Part shown: positions 1 through 8,585 of the stretch, one piece after another
How positions within the stretch are numbered: the stretch's first letter is position 1
Layout of the letters: each line of letters opens with the position of its first letter
Assembly (NCBI RefSeq): GCF_000252125.1
Contig: NZ_AHKF01000018.1
Location: 434,001 to 498,000, forward strand
Reading direction: 5' to 3'
Length of the DNA: 64,000 nucleotides
Source of the DNA: Flavobacterium frigoris PS1
Lineage (GTDB): Bacteria > Bacteroidota > Bacteroidia > Flavobacteriales > Flavobacteriaceae
Notes under the pieces: model-generated
What the model was told of the DNA's origin: nothing
Databases searched by the model: none
Seen by the model: the letters and a program-made list of their open reading frames with translations, nothing else
Program-made: the position numbers and the translations under genes

Positions 1-324
1 TACTTTAAACCCTGATTTAGCAAGTGTTTGTGCAGCCATTGGGAACAAAGCAGTAGCCTCAGTTCCTCCAGAATAACAAAACACATTACTGAAATTAAAA
101 TAGGATGCCGCAGTTTGTGCCCATACTTGAGACAAATGACTTCTCCTTGAATTATGTGTGCAGATAAAATTGAGTCTAATCTCTTCTTGATTACCTACTT
201 TTATTTGGATATAATCAATAAGTGGTTGTAAAATTGCTCTACGCTCTTTTGTAATATCTTCTGGATGAAAAGAAAGAACTTCCTTTTCGATCAGAGAAAA
301 TATTTTAGTTTTCGATGGTATCAT
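1..324 (-). CDS. Arsenate-reductase-like low-molecular-weight protein tyrosine phosphatase (partial)
   Basis: The gene starts at 324 and runs off the left edge of the window, so only its first 108 codons are seen. The product carries the cysteine phosphatase loop CTHNSRRSHLSQ (C-x5-R) at about residues 54-65, the signature of low-molecular-weight tyrosine phosphatases and the thioredoxin-coupled ArsC family. These enzymes reduce arsenate to arsenite in the cytoplasm for export by Acr3 or ArsB. About 50 residues precede the phosphatase loop; a leader of this kind is common in the Bacteroidetes protein-tyrosine-phosphatase/arsenate reductase group. It is the third gene of an ArsR-led operon, 23 bases after the DUF6428 gene. 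An arsenite exporter or methyltransferase may follow outside the window. The family call is strong; the substrate is inferred from the neighbours. Confidence 0.85.
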   Translation of the reverse strand, partial: MIPSKTKIFSLIEKEVLSFHPEDITKERRAILQPLIDYIQIKVGNQEEIRLNFICTHNSRRSHLSQVWAQTAASYFNFSNVFCYSGGTEATALFPMAAQTLAKSGFKV

Positions 325-347
325 TTTAGGTGTAGTGAATTTTTAGA

Positions 348-818
348 TTAGCAACAACCTCCACCTGGAGTGCAACTATTGTTTTGACCAGGAATTTCGG
401 ATAATTTGATTTTCTGTTTTTCTTGAGGAATCCCGCATTGGTCCTCTGCAAGACAGGCAGTAAGTTTGTTTATCAAAGTAAACTCTTTACCATTAAAACC
501 TAAATCGTATTTCCCGATAGTTCCTGCTTGATATTCTACTTCTATTTCATTATTTTCAATACCCAATACTTTTTCGGATAGTTCAATGATATCCAATAAT
601 TTTGTTGGTTTCAAACGATGTTCAAAGTCATTGGCATCCCATAATTGGAAATTCACCACTGTTTCTGTTCTTACTTTACCACCGCAGTCAATAAAGTTCT
701 TGGTAATTAAACCCACTTCAGTAACATGAAAGTGTTCTGGTACATAAGTTCCGTTAGGTAGTACAAAAGCAACATTTTCTAATGTGCTCAATTGTTTTTT
801 AATTTCTGATAGTTTCAT
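348..818 (-). CDS. DUF6428 family protein of the arsenic operon
   Basis: A 156-residue soluble protein without signal peptide or membrane segment. It matches the Bacteroidetes DUF6428 type, which is regularly encoded between ArsR and arsenate reductase. The C-terminus ends in a cysteine-rich tail, CTPGGGCC, and there are more cysteines at CLAEDQC (about residues 122-128). This suggests, but does not prove, binding of a thiophilic metalloid such as arsenite. It sits 18 bases downstream of the arsR gene and so is almost certainly cotranscribed with it. The function is not known; the operon context argues for a role in arsenic handling. Confidence 0.75.
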   Translation of the reverse strand: MKLSEIKKQLSTLENVAFVLPNGTYVPEHFHVTEVGLITKNFIDCGGKVRTETVVNFQLWDANDFEHRLKPTKLLDIIELSEKVLGIENNEIEVEYQAGTIGKYDLGFNGKEFTLINKLTACLAEDQCGIPQEKQKIKLSEIPGQNNSCTPGGGCC

Positions 819-836
819 GATTGGTAGTATTAAAAA

Positions 837-1169
837 TTAGCAACATTGATTATTCTTATTTTCTAAATAGCTATTTATGTTTTCGAAAAAGCCTTTGATT
901 TTGGCAAAACCTTCTTCGTTAAGGCAATAACAGATTGCATTTCCTTCGAAATTCCCCTTTATTAGCCCAGCATTTTTTAATTCTTTCAAATGTTGTGAAA
1001 CAGTAGGCTGTGCGAGAGGAAGTTCATTTACAATAGCACCACAAACACAACTATTCACCTTGATAAGATGTTGTATTATAGCAATTCTCGCTGGATGTCC
1101 TATGGCTTTTGCCAAGACCGCCAATTCATTTTGCTCTTCCGTGAAATGTTCTGTTTTAGTGACTCCCAT
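837..1169 (-). CDS. arsR: ArsR-family metalloregulatory repressor
   Basis: A small winged-helix regulator of 110 residues. I start it at the ATG at 1169 (MGVTKTEHF), because the longer reading from 1214 would translate through the operator. Recognisable parts are the helix run AKAIGHPARIAIIQHL, the cysteine pair SCVCGA (typical As(III)-sensing position), and the recognition helix LAQPTVSQHLKELKNAGLI. The protein ends in QCC, a possible extra thiol ligand. Family members bind a palindrome in their own promoter and release it when arsenite or antimonite binds the cysteines. It heads the operon with the DUF6428 protein and the arsenate-reductase-like phosphatase. An imperfect 20-base palindrome lies immediately upstream. 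Confidence 0.9.
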   Translation of the reverse strand: MGVTKTEHFTEEQNELAVLAKAIGHPARIAIIQHLIKVNSCVCGAIVNELPLAQPTVSQHLKELKNAGLIKGNFEGNAICYCLNEEGFAKIKGFFENINSYLENKNNQCC

Positions 1170-1181
1170 CGTTATATATTT

Positions 1182-1201
1182 ATATTGCAATATTACGATA
1201 T
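1182..1201 (-). promoter_or_regulatory. Probable ArsR operator
   Basis: The 20-base element ATATTGCAATATTACGATAT is a 16/20 palindrome centred between 1191 and 1192, 13 bases upstream of the arsR start. AT-rich palindromes with ATYGYAATATTRCRAT-like symmetry are typical ArsR-family sites. Inferred to mediate autorepression of the operon. Confidence 0.6.
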
Positions 1202-1242
1202 AAATCATTGCCACAGAAATATTTTATATTTTATTTACAAAA

Positions 1243-1282
1243 GTTCCAATTGAATCAGACTGGTGTTTGATTCAATTGGAAC
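1243..1282 (-). terminator. Perfect 15-bp hairpin, likely terminator of the HMA-like gene
   Basis: Arms 1243-1257 and 1268-1282 are perfectly complementary around a 10-base loop. On the minus strand the second arm is followed by TTTTGTAAAT. It lies between the end of the HMA-like gene (1341) and the arsR start (1169), so it probably separates the two transcripts. Confidence 0.6.
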
Positions 1283-1340
1283 GATTTTAGGAATTGAAGA
1301 TGTTAAATTAGTAGATTTGGATTCTTTTAGATTAGAGATC

Positions 1341-1601
1341 TCATAAAGGAAACGAATCTTTTGGCACGGCATGAAAGCCCACTTTTTTTACTTTATTTTC
1401 AATATCCTCAATCGCCACAACTTTGTTTGTATGAACGGTGAATTCCCTTGGAAAAATTGTGGTGTTTAGGATAACATCAATTATTCCGTCGATTTCTGAG
1501 ATACTGGTTTTTATTTCTGATAGCTCAGCATCTTCTTTGGCATTTGTTCCAAATGTTTTGCCATGGTTTCCTGGAATTACGTTTTTTTCTAATATACCCA
1601 T
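1341..1601 (-). CDS. HMA-like (heavy-metal-associated fold) small protein
   Basis: An 86-residue cytoplasmic protein resembling Bacteroidetes heavy-metal-associated domain proteins. After an N-terminal segment (MGILEKNVIPGNHGKTFGTN) come a helix and strands ending in KVGFHAVPK, where HMA domains have their last beta strand. The CxxC metal-binding motif of true HMA domains is absent; the protein has no cysteine at all. It may therefore use the fold for another purpose or bind metal through histidines. It lies upstream of the ars operon on the same strand but is separated from it by a strong hairpin. Fold assignment is moderate; function is unknown. Confidence 0.55.
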   Translation of the reverse strand: MGILEKNVIPGNHGKTFGTNAKEDAELSEIKTSISEIDGIIDVILNTTIFPREFTVHTNKVVAIEDIENKVKKVGFHAVPKDSFPL

Positions 1602-1775
1602 AGTTTAATTTTTTTTGAGATTATTTCTGTTTTTAAGCTGTTTAAAATTAAGCATTTATTATGGTAGACCTTGAAAAAGAACTACTTTTTTTCTACTTTG
1701 GAATTTTCGACTTAGAAAGAAAATGTAGCACTAATATAAAGTGTCTAAAAATAGTATCAGGAGAAAAGGGAGCTT

Positions 1776-1807
1776 TTAGGAAGAGAAGTAATGACATCTC
1801 TTCCTAA
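1776..1807. repeat. Perfect 11-bp inverted repeat in a divergent intergenic region
   Basis: TTAGGAAGAGA (1776-1786) and TCTCTTCCTAA (1797-1807) form a perfect stem around a 10-base loop. The element lies between the divergent genes at 1601 and 1879, 71 bases upstream of the second. A poor TAnnTTTG-like box (about 1843-1850) follows it, so it may be an operator or a transcript structure rather than a terminator. Confidence 0.5.
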
Positions 1808-1878
1808 TAACGTCCTTTTTGATTTTGAAATGACTAACTTAGTATATTGTAAATTAATAATTTAAAAATACAAACAAG

Positions 1879-2235
1879 ATGAAAAAGAAAGATGTTAAAT
1901 TGAATCCTGAAAGTCAAATGGAAGATTTAAAAGATACAAGTAAAGTACCTGATTCTCTGTTGTATCCCCCAAGTGAAGATATTTATAGTAAATTTCATAA
2001 AGAAAGTGATATCAACCCTGCCGATATTAGCAAAAAGAAGATTCCAGTTGAAGTTAATACCGACAACCAATTGAATGAAAAGAACTTTAAGGACGATATG
2101 TCTGGAGGGGATTTAGATATTCCCGGTTCAGAGTTAGATGATGCTCAAGAAGCAATAGGGAGTGAAGATGAAGAAAACAACCATTATAGTATTGGTGGTG
2201 ACAACCACAATGATTTAGAGGAAGATAATGGTTAG
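1879..2235 (+). CDS. Acidic conserved hypothetical protein
   Basis: A 118-residue, highly charged and probably largely disordered protein. The N-terminal third is lysine- and serine-rich; the last 45 residues are strongly acidic (IPGSELDDAQEAIGSEDEEN, then HNDLEEDNG). It has no signal peptide, cysteine, membrane segment or recognised domain. I recall similar short acidic proteins ending in SEDEENN-like stretches from other flavobacteria, so it is probably a real conserved gene, but no function can be given. It stands alone, followed by a bidirectional terminator. Confidence 0.6.
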   Translation: MKKKDVKLNPESQMEDLKDTSKVPDSLLYPPSEDIYSKFHKESDINPADISKKKIPVEVNTDNQLNEKNFKDDMSGGDLDIPGSELDDAQEAIGSEDEENNHYSIGGDNHNDLEEDNG

Positions 2236-2261
2236 AACGATAACGCTCTACTAGTAAAAAT

Positions 2262-2293
2262 AAAAGCAACCAATCATAAAAAAGGTTGCTTTT
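2262..2293. terminator. Bidirectional terminator between convergent genes
   Basis: Perfect 10-bp stem AAAAGCAACC (2262-2271) with GGTTGCTTTT (2284-2293) and a 12-base loop. It has A-tracts and T-tracts on both sides and ends transcripts from the acidic-protein gene (+) and from the six-gene efflux operon (-). Confidence 0.75.
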
Positions 2294-2298
2294 AATAT

Positions 2299-3291
2299 CT
2301 ATTGTTTTTTGAAAGCTGGATTATATGAAATACCAACATTAAAATATCCTTTTGAGGACTGATCGTTTTTATAGAAATAGTCTTTATTTGGCTGGCCTTT
2401 TTCAGTTAGTCTAGAGCTGACAAAGTTTGAGATACCTCCTTTAAAAGTAACTATAAAGTTGTTTGAAGCCTTGTGTTCATATATAACACCGCTATTAATT
2501 TCTAGTTGACTGTATTGTGAAACAGTAGGGAAATTTGGATTGTCAATATTTACATAAAAACTATTACTGTTTAACATACTCCCAATAGAAATTCTGCCAT
2601 TCTTATGCAGATAACGTCTTAATAAAATACGTTGTGGTAGTATGAAATCAATATCCCAAGCTGAATTTTTTAATTTATGATTGTATGTAAATGTTGGAAA
2701 GAAAGGGAATTGTGACGTTGGGTCAATAAATGCAACAGCTCCTATGGTTATAGTCGTTCTTTCTGTTTTTTTTAGAATTAACGAAGCACCCAGCATTCCT
2801 TTAAGACGTTGTATTCCTTGGTCGTTTCCGTCAACAATGATACTGGAATTATAAATTATAGGTTTTGCAAATAGTGAAGAGAAATAAGTGGTACTTAATG
2901 CAGTAGAAAAATTTTGAAAGTTAACGATTTCATTTTGTTGAAAGTTTTGTGTTGTACTAATGTTTTCCAAATTATTAAATTTAAACTCATTGAATTTATA
3001 GTTTAAAGATGTTGTAATGGTAAGTTTTTTCTTTCTATAAACTGGGAGATTTACTCCAACTGAAATTGATTTTTGATTTTCTAAATTCCCTTTTTGGAAA
3101 TCTTCTCCTAATAATTGGGAATTAAAACTGCTATTTCCCATTTGCATATACTCTACATTTAGCATTCTAAAACTAGGAAATTCAGCTTTCAGGATTTTTT
3201 CAGCATTATCTTTAAATGAGGGTTCTTTTACTTGGGCATAATTTGAAATGCTTAAGCAGAAAACGGCTACTACTGTAGTAAATTTATTCAT
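2299..3291 (-). CDS. Outer-membrane beta-barrel protein (DUF6268-like)
   Basis: I start this gene at 3291 (MNKFTTVVAVFCLSISNYAQ), which gives a clean signal peptide; upstream reading would be inside the MscS gene. The product is about 330 residues, rich in alternating polar/aromatic strands typical of a beta-barrel (for example NLPVYRKKKLTITTSLNYKF), and ends in GISYNPAFKKQ. It resembles the Bacteroidetes DUF6268 outer-membrane family, but I am not certain. Its first 8 bases overlap the end of the mechanosensitive channel gene, so the two are translationally coupled as the last genes of the efflux operon. Function unknown. Confidence 0.65.
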   Translation of the reverse strand: MNKFTTVVAVFCLSISNYAQVKEPSFKDNAEKILKAEFPSFRMLNVEYMQMGNSSFNSQLLGEDFQKGNLENQKSISVGVNLPVYRKKKLTITTSLNYKFNEFKFNNLENISTTQNFQQNEIVNFQNFSTALSTTYFSSLFAKPIIYNSSIIVDGNDQGIQRLKGMLGASLILKKTERTTITIGAVAFIDPTSQFPFFPTFTYNHKLKNSAWDIDFILPQRILLRRYLHKNGRISIGSMLNSNSFYVNIDNPNFPTVSQYSQLEINSGVIYEHKASNNFIVTFKGGISNFVSSRLTEKGQPNKDYFYKNDQSSKGYFNVGISYNPAFKKQ

Positions 3292-4393
3292 TGTTATTAT
3301 CGGGATTAAGGATAGATGGGGTTTTAAAAACAATTGTTTGATGTGGGAATGGAATTTCAATTCCTTCTCGATCAAATCTCTTTTTGATACTTTCGTATAA
3401 CTCACATTTCATCACAAAAGCTGACGGATAGTCTTTTGCCCATGCCCAAGCTCTTATTACGACTGCTGAATCTGCTAGCTTTACCACTCTGACAATCACT
3501 TTTGGATCTTTATTTTTTATTTCTAAAAGGGTTCTATATTCAATTAAATTAGGATGTGATTCACATTCTGAGCGCATAATTTCTTTGGCTAAATCAATGT
3601 CACTGTCATATGAAATTGCAATTTCGATCCATTGGCAACATTTTTTATCTCCTAAATCATAATTAACCACTTTTTCCTTATTGATGATAGCATTAGGTAT
3701 AACAATCATCTTGTTTTCATAATTTTTAATGATCGTATGTCGCAGCGTTATTTCAGTGACATTACCTACCAGTTCTTGAGAGATTTTGATAATATCATTT
3801 ATTTTAAATGGTTTGAAGATGATAATGAAAATACCACCAACGATATTAGCAAAAGCTTCTTGAGAAGCAACACCAGCAATAACAGCTAAAACACCAGCGC
3901 CACCTAAGGCTGTTTGTGCAATACCTCGTAAGGAAGGAAAGGCGAGAATGGCCAGTACAATTCCAAAAAAATAAATGCCTACAATGGCTAAATAGCGCAG
4001 AAATTTATGACTAGTAGGATCTTCTTGATTTTTAAGTTTCCTCTTAATCGTTCTTGCAAATAATGTTTGAACTATTGAAGCGCTAATGATCGTGAGTATT
4101 ATGACAAAACCTAGATAGAACAAAAGCCAGAAATTTTGAGTGGCTTGAGCGTAATAACTTTTTTCAATAAAAATAAAACTTATGGCGCTAATGCCCAATA
4201 TTATCCAAAGAGTACGAAGTATTTTTTTTATTAGATGAATTGTTTCAGGCTCTTCAGTTGGGTATTTTTTTAGCGCTTTTTTAGCTAACCAATTGTGAGC
4301 TGCGTTAGTAATTATTACTAATGCAGATACAACCATAACAACAATTAACCCGTAAACTATTGATTCTTTATTGTCTAAAAAAAATGCATTCAT
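3284..4393 (-). CDS. MscS-type small-conductance mechanosensitive channel
   Basis: A 369-residue inner-membrane protein. Three hydrophobic segments precede the pore helix region with its alanine/glycine-rich stretch (ALGGAGVLAVIAGVASQEA) and IVGGIFIIIFKPFKINDIIK, the hallmark of MscS TM3 and the start of the beta domain. The cytoplasmic vestibule follows (VGNVTEITLRHTIIKNYENK, VIPNAIINKEKVVNYD). MscS channels release solutes under hypo-osmotic stress. The gene starts 1 base after the RND pump stop codon and overlaps the next gene by 8 bases. This placement inside an efflux operon is unusual and hints at coupling of envelope stress with drug export. Confidence 0.92.
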   Translation of the reverse strand: MNAFFLDNKESIVYGLIVVMVVSALVIITNAAHNWLAKKALKKYPTEEPETIHLIKKILRTLWIILGISAISFIFIEKSYYAQATQNFWLLFYLGFVIILTIISASIVQTLFARTIKRKLKNQEDPTSHKFLRYLAIVGIYFFGIVLAILAFPSLRGIAQTALGGAGVLAVIAGVASQEAFANIVGGIFIIIFKPFKINDIIKISQELVGNVTEITLRHTIIKNYENKMIVIPNAIINKEKVVNYDLGDKKCCQWIEIAISYDSDIDLAKEIMRSECESHPNLIEYRTLLEIKNKDPKVIVRVVKLADSAVVIRAWAWAKDYPSAFVMKCELYESIKKRFDREGIEIPFPHQTIVFKTPSILNPDNNNE

Positions 4394-4394
4394 T

Positions 4395-7300
4395 TTATCT
4401 ATTTTTTATTTTAACCTCATTTCGTGTTGTGTCACCTTTCCATATATCAATCACTACATACATGACTGGAACAATAATAATGGTAAATAAAAGGGAACTT
4501 GTAAGTCCTCCAACTAAAACCAATGCCAAACCATTTTTCCATTCGGCTCCTGCTCCAGAAGCAAAAGCAATTGGAATCATCGCAACGACCATTGCAATTG
4601 TAGTCATCAAAATTGGTCGTAAACGGGATACTCCAGCTTTTTCAATTGCTTCTAATGTTTTTAATCCTTGTTCTTTATAGTGATTCGCTCCATCGACAAT
4701 TAGTATGGCATTTTTAATTACTAAACCAACTAACATTATCAATCCTAAAAAGGTAAATACACCAAGACTTTCTTTGAAAATTGCCAAGATTAAAAATGCT
4801 CCAATCATAGCAGTTGGCACAGAGAACATTACCACTAATGGATAAGCATAGGATTCATAAAGTGCTACCATAATTAGATATACTAGTACAATAGACATCA
4901 ACAATGCTAAGCCTAAACTCGTGAAAGCTTCTGTTTGACTTTCTAAATCTCCACCCATTTCATAACTCACACCTTCTGGTAGTTTTAGTTTTGCAATGGC
5001 ATCTGCAACTTCTGTTGAAACGGTTCCCACGGGTCTACCTAATACTTGTGAACTTACTGATATAGACGATTTTTTATTATTTCGTTCTAAGCGAGTTGGA
5101 CCTGAAGATTTTTCTACGGAAGCAAATTGCTGTAATTCAATTAAATTTCCAGTTGTGTTTAAGAAAGATAATTTTCTAATATCATCTTGATTCCTTCTAT
5201 CAAATTGGTCTAAACGAACATTAATATCATATTCATTTTCTCCTGATCTAAATTTATATTGTGTGTTTCCGGCAAAAGCATTTTGCATTGTGTTTCCCAC
5301 TTCATTCATAGATAAGTTCAGCTTTGCCATCTTGTTGCGATCAACAGTAATCGCTACTTCTGGGTTTCCGCCTTTTACAGAAACTTCTTCTTCATACGTG
5401 CCTGGTATTGAGTCAATAGTATTTTTTATAAGTTCTGCGGTTTCCATCAATTTACTATCTTGACCACTTCCAGTTACGACAACTTGAATAGGTCCGGCGG
5501 TACTTCCACCAACCATTCCAACGGCAGCTGTTTTAAATTTAACAGCGGTAATACTTTCGGTTAATTTCTTTTTTACTTGAATGGCAAACTGTTCTGATGT
5601 AACAGTTCTTTTATCCGGACTAATCATTTTGGCATTAATTTGGGCTAAGTTTGATGAATTTCCACTATTTCCAGAACCGGTTCCAACAGTTGTAAAAACG
5701 GAACTGACTAATTTGTCTTTCAATAAATACTCTTCTACTTTTAATGCTGCTAAATTGGTGTCTTCAATTGTACTTTCTTTAGCTAATTCTAACTCTACTA
5801 AGAATTCACCATTGTCACCATTTTTCACGAACTCTGAACCAATAAACCCAAACCCTAAAAGAGATAAAGAGCCTGCTATCAGTATGAATAATGCTAAAGC
5901 GGTAAGTCTTTTTCGTTCTAATGTATAATGCAAAACATCTTTGTAGAACATATTAATTTTATCTAGTATATTTTCGAACCAGATTAATGGCTTATGTAAA
6001 ACTTTATTAGGTTGTAATACCATTACTTCTGAAAAACGGGAGGCTAGTAGTGGAGTAAGTGTAAAAGAGACCACTAAACTTATTGCTGTTGCAAATGCTA
6101 CAACTACAGAGAATTGACGTAGTAAATCGGCAATTAATCCTGTTACAAAAGTTATCGGCAAGAAAACGGCTAGCAGAACCAAAGTAATTGACATTACTGA
6201 AAGTCCTATGGATTTCCAACTGGCGATGGCAGCTTCTCTTCTAGACTTTCCTTCCTCCATATGTGTATGAATATTTTCAAGGACAACAATACTATCATCG
6301 ACTAGAATTCCAACAACTAAAGAAAGTCCTAGTAGTGTCATTAAATTCAAGGTATAACCTAGAAGATTCATAGCGATAAAGGTTGCAATGATTGAAACAG
6401 GAATGGATACCATTACAATAACCGCGTCCTTCCAACTGTGTAAAAAGAAAAGCATTATTAATGCAACTAGTCCAACCGCTAACAATAAATCATGAATAAC
6501 TGAATCTGCAGCTTCTAAAGTGAATATAGAACTGTCTTGTGCAACGTCAATTTTGATGTTTTTATCTTTAAATTCAGCTTCAATTTTAGAAACAATTTTC
6601 TTAATATCTTCGGCAACTTGTACTGTATTTCCATCTGACTGTTTAGAGATGGTCAACCCAATACTGCTAATTCCGTTGATACGTGAAATTGTGGTGATTT
6701 CCTTTTGTGTATCAATAACTTCGGCGACATCTTTCACTGTAATTAGTGTACCAGAAGCACTTGTTTTGACAGATAGATTTTCAATTTCAGCTGTATTTTG
6801 AAACTTTCCTGATAAACGTATTGTTACTTGCTGTGAATTGTCTTTGAGATTACCTGTAGGAAAATCTAAGTTGGCAGTTGCAATGGCTTGTGTTACTTGT
6901 AAAACACTCAACCCGTATTGTTTTAATTTATCTCTATCGACGTTAATCCTAATTTCTCTTTCATTACCTCCTATTACGTTTACACGAGCAACTCCTTCTA
7001 CACGAGAAAGTGTTTCTTTAATGTCTTTTTCAACTAAATCATTAAAAGCAACGGGATCCATATCAGAAGAAACTCCCAAGCGCATAATAGGCATGTCATC
7101 AAATGAAAACTTTTCTACACTAGGTTGGTTTACTTGGTCTGGCAGCGCCCCAACAATATTAGTGACTTTGCGTTGTGCGTCTTGCAAAACGGCATCCACA
7201 TCTGCATTATAGTTTAATTCCACGTTTACAATGGAAATACCTTCTTGCGAAACTGAAGTTAACTTGTCAATTCCTTCTAATCCAGAAACGGCATCTTCAA

Positions 7301-7499
7301 TTTTTTTAGTCACTGAGTTTTCTACCTCTGAGGGTGAAGCTCCTGGATATGTTGTACTGATAGATAAAACGGGTGATGTTATTTTTGGTAATAATTCATA
7401 CCCTAAACTACTGTAGCTAATAATTCCTAATAACGCTATTATTGTGAAAACTACGACGGCAAGTGTGGGTCTTTTTACTGATAATTCTGTTATTGACAT
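4395..7499 (-). CDS. RND multidrug efflux pump inner-membrane subunit (HAE1/AcrB-like)
   Basis: A 1034-residue protein of full family length with the RND layout: TM1 at about residues 10-32, a large periplasmic loop, a central membrane bundle with VGILVDDSIVVLENI (the Asp-Asp pair of the proton relay in TM4), a second periplasmic loop, and a C-terminal bundle with GLVIKNAILIVDGANHY and RLRPILMTT. It is a proton-driven exporter that works as a trimer with the adaptor and TolC genes immediately upstream. Spacing to the adaptor gene is 7 bases. The family is hydrophobe/amphiphile (HAE-1) rather than metal (HME), because the metal-specific charged motif of CusA was not seen. Substrate unknown. 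Confidence 0.93.
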   Translation of the reverse strand: MSITELSVKRPTLAVVVFTIIALLGIISYSSLGYELLPKITSPVLSISTTYPGASPSEVENSVTKKIEDAVSGLEGIDKLTSVSQEGISIVNVELNYNADVDAVLQDAQRKVTNIVGALPDQVNQPSVEKFSFDDMPIMRLGVSSDMDPVAFNDLVEKDIKETLSRVEGVARVNVIGGNEREIRINVDRDKLKQYGLSVLQVTQAIATANLDFPTGNLKDNSQQVTIRLSGKFQNTAEIENLSVKTSASGTLITVKDVAEVIDTQKEITTISRINGISSIGLTISKQSDGNTVQVAEDIKKIVSKIEAEFKDKNIKIDVAQDSSIFTLEAADSVIHDLLLAVGLVALIMLFFLHSWKDAVIVMVSIPVSIIATFIAMNLLGYTLNLMTLLGLSLVVGILVDDSIVVLENIHTHMEEGKSRREAAIASWKSIGLSVMSITLVLLAVFLPITFVTGLIADLLRQFSVVVAFATAISLVVSFTLTPLLASRFSEVMVLQPNKVLHKPLIWFENILDKINMFYKDVLHYTLERKRLTALALFILIAGSLSLLGFGFIGSEFVKNGDNGEFLVELELAKESTIEDTNLAALKVEEYLLKDKLVSSVFTTVGTGSGNSGNSSNLAQINAKMISPDKRTVTSEQFAIQVKKKLTESITAVKFKTAAVGMVGGSTAGPIQVVVTGSGQDSKLMETAELIKNTIDSIPGTYEEEVSVKGGNPEVAITVDRNKMAKLNLSMNEVGNTMQNAFAGNTQYKFRSGENEYDINVRLDQFDRRNQDDIRKLSFLNTTGNLIELQQFASVEKSSGPTRLERNNKKSSISVSSQVLGRPVGTVSTEVADAIAKLKLPEGVSYEMGGDLESQTEAFTSLGLALLMSIVLVYLIMVALYESYAYPLVVMFSVPTAMIGAFLILAIFKESLGVFTFLGLIMLVGLVIKNAILIVDGANHYKEQGLKTLEAIEKAGVSRLRPILMTTIAMVVAMIPIAFASGAGAEWKNGLALVLVGGLTSSLLFTIIIVPVMYVVIDIWKGDTTRNEVKIKNR

Positions 7500-7506
7500 C
7501 TGTTGA

Positions 7507-8574
7507 TTATTTAGAATTAGTTATCTTTACTAGGGTATTGTTTTTTAGGTTGATAATTCCTTGGTAAATAACAAGTTCATTGACACTTAAACCTTCTAAG
7601 ACTATTACATCATTGCTGATTACTTTGCCTATTTTGATGCTTTTTAAAACGGCTTTATTGTTTTCTACAACATATACTTTTGGATCCTGTAAACTGTTTA
7701 CAATAGCTTCACGAGGAATTGTCAAAGCTTCTTGAGTATTATTTTTTAAGGTTTCAAAATGAACTTCACCAAACATTCCGGCACGTAACTGTTCTTTTTT
7801 TGAGTTTGTCGTAACAATCGTGATTTTAAATTTTCCTGCTTCATCTGCTTTTACACTGATATTAGAAACTGTTCCTTCAAAATCTACTAAAGGATAAACA
7901 TCGGTTTTTATGATTACTTTTTGGTTATTTTTAATGTTTACCAAGTCAACTTCTGAAACATTGATGATGATTTTAAGTTTATCAATTTGAACAATTTCTG
8001 CCATGTTATTTCCTGCTTGTACAAAACTTGTAGGCTCCACCATAATTTCATTTACAACCCCGGAAATTGTTGCTTTCACAGTCGAAAAGCCTAATTGTTG
8101 GTTGATTTGGGCAATAGAAGAGCGAGTGCTTTCTAACTGTATTTTCATGCTTTCTAATTGTGTTTTGCTCACTGCACCAGCTTTTTCAAGTCTCTGGTAA
8201 CGTTCTACGTCTTTTTGTGCTTTTGCATAATTGAATTTAGCTGAAGTCAACTGAGCACTCAAGGAAGAAGCATCGATTTTTGCGAAAATCTGCCCCTTTT
8301 TTATAATATCCCCTTCTTTGAAGAACAATGATGTAATACTACCTTGCGATTCAGCAACTAAGAAAACCTCTTCAAAACCTTCAAATTCTCCAGTTGCAGT
8401 TAATGCAGTTGTTAAAGATTTAGTTTGTACTTTTGCCACTTGCACAGGCATTTTAAAAACGGCTTCTTTTTGATTTGATTGGTCGTTAATTTCTTTTTTG
8501 TTGGAGTACAATTTATATCCAACAAATGCAATAAATAGCGCTATTACGACAGTGATTATTTGTTTGGTTTTCAT
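7507..8574 (-). CDS. RND efflux periplasmic adaptor (membrane fusion protein)
   Basis: A 355-residue adaptor. An N-terminal membrane anchor (about residues 5-22, IITVVIALFIAFVGYKLY) is followed by the lipoyl half-motif FFKEGDIIKKGQIFAKID, a helical hairpin (SAKFNYAKAQKDVERYQRLE onwards), the returning half (FSTVKATISGVVNEIMVEPT), and the beta-barrel and membrane-proximal domains (AGMFGEVHFE, IPREAIV). It links the RND pump to the TolC channel across the periplasm. It is encoded 11 bases after tolC and 7 bases before the pump gene, in the order repressor-TolC-adaptor-pump common in flavobacteria. Confidence 0.92.
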   Translation of the reverse strand: MKTKQIITVVIALFIAFVGYKLYSNKKEINDQSNQKEAVFKMPVQVAKVQTKSLTTALTATGEFEGFEEVFLVAESQGSITSLFFKEGDIIKKGQIFAKIDASSLSAQLTSAKFNYAKAQKDVERYQRLEKAGAVSKTQLESMKIQLESTRSSIAQINQQLGFSTVKATISGVVNEIMVEPTSFVQAGNNMAEIVQIDKLKIIINVSEVDLVNIKNNQKVIIKTDVYPLVDFEGTVSNISVKADEAGKFKITIVTTNSKKEQLRAGMFGEVHFETLKNNTQEALTIPREAIVNSLQDPKVYVVENNKAVLKSIKIGKVISNDVIVLEGLSVNELVIYQGIINLKNNTLVKITNSK

Positions 8575-8585
8575 TTTTAAGTATA

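Noticed and set aside
5581..5928. Plus-strand ORF inside the RND pump gene
   Set aside because: Shadow of a well-conserved gene on the other strand.
4395..7499. RND pump as a heavy-metal (CzcA/CusA) pump linked to the ars genes
   Set aside because: The pump belongs to the HAE-1 type by its motifs, has its own repressor and operator, and is separated from the ars genes by a terminator and two other genes.
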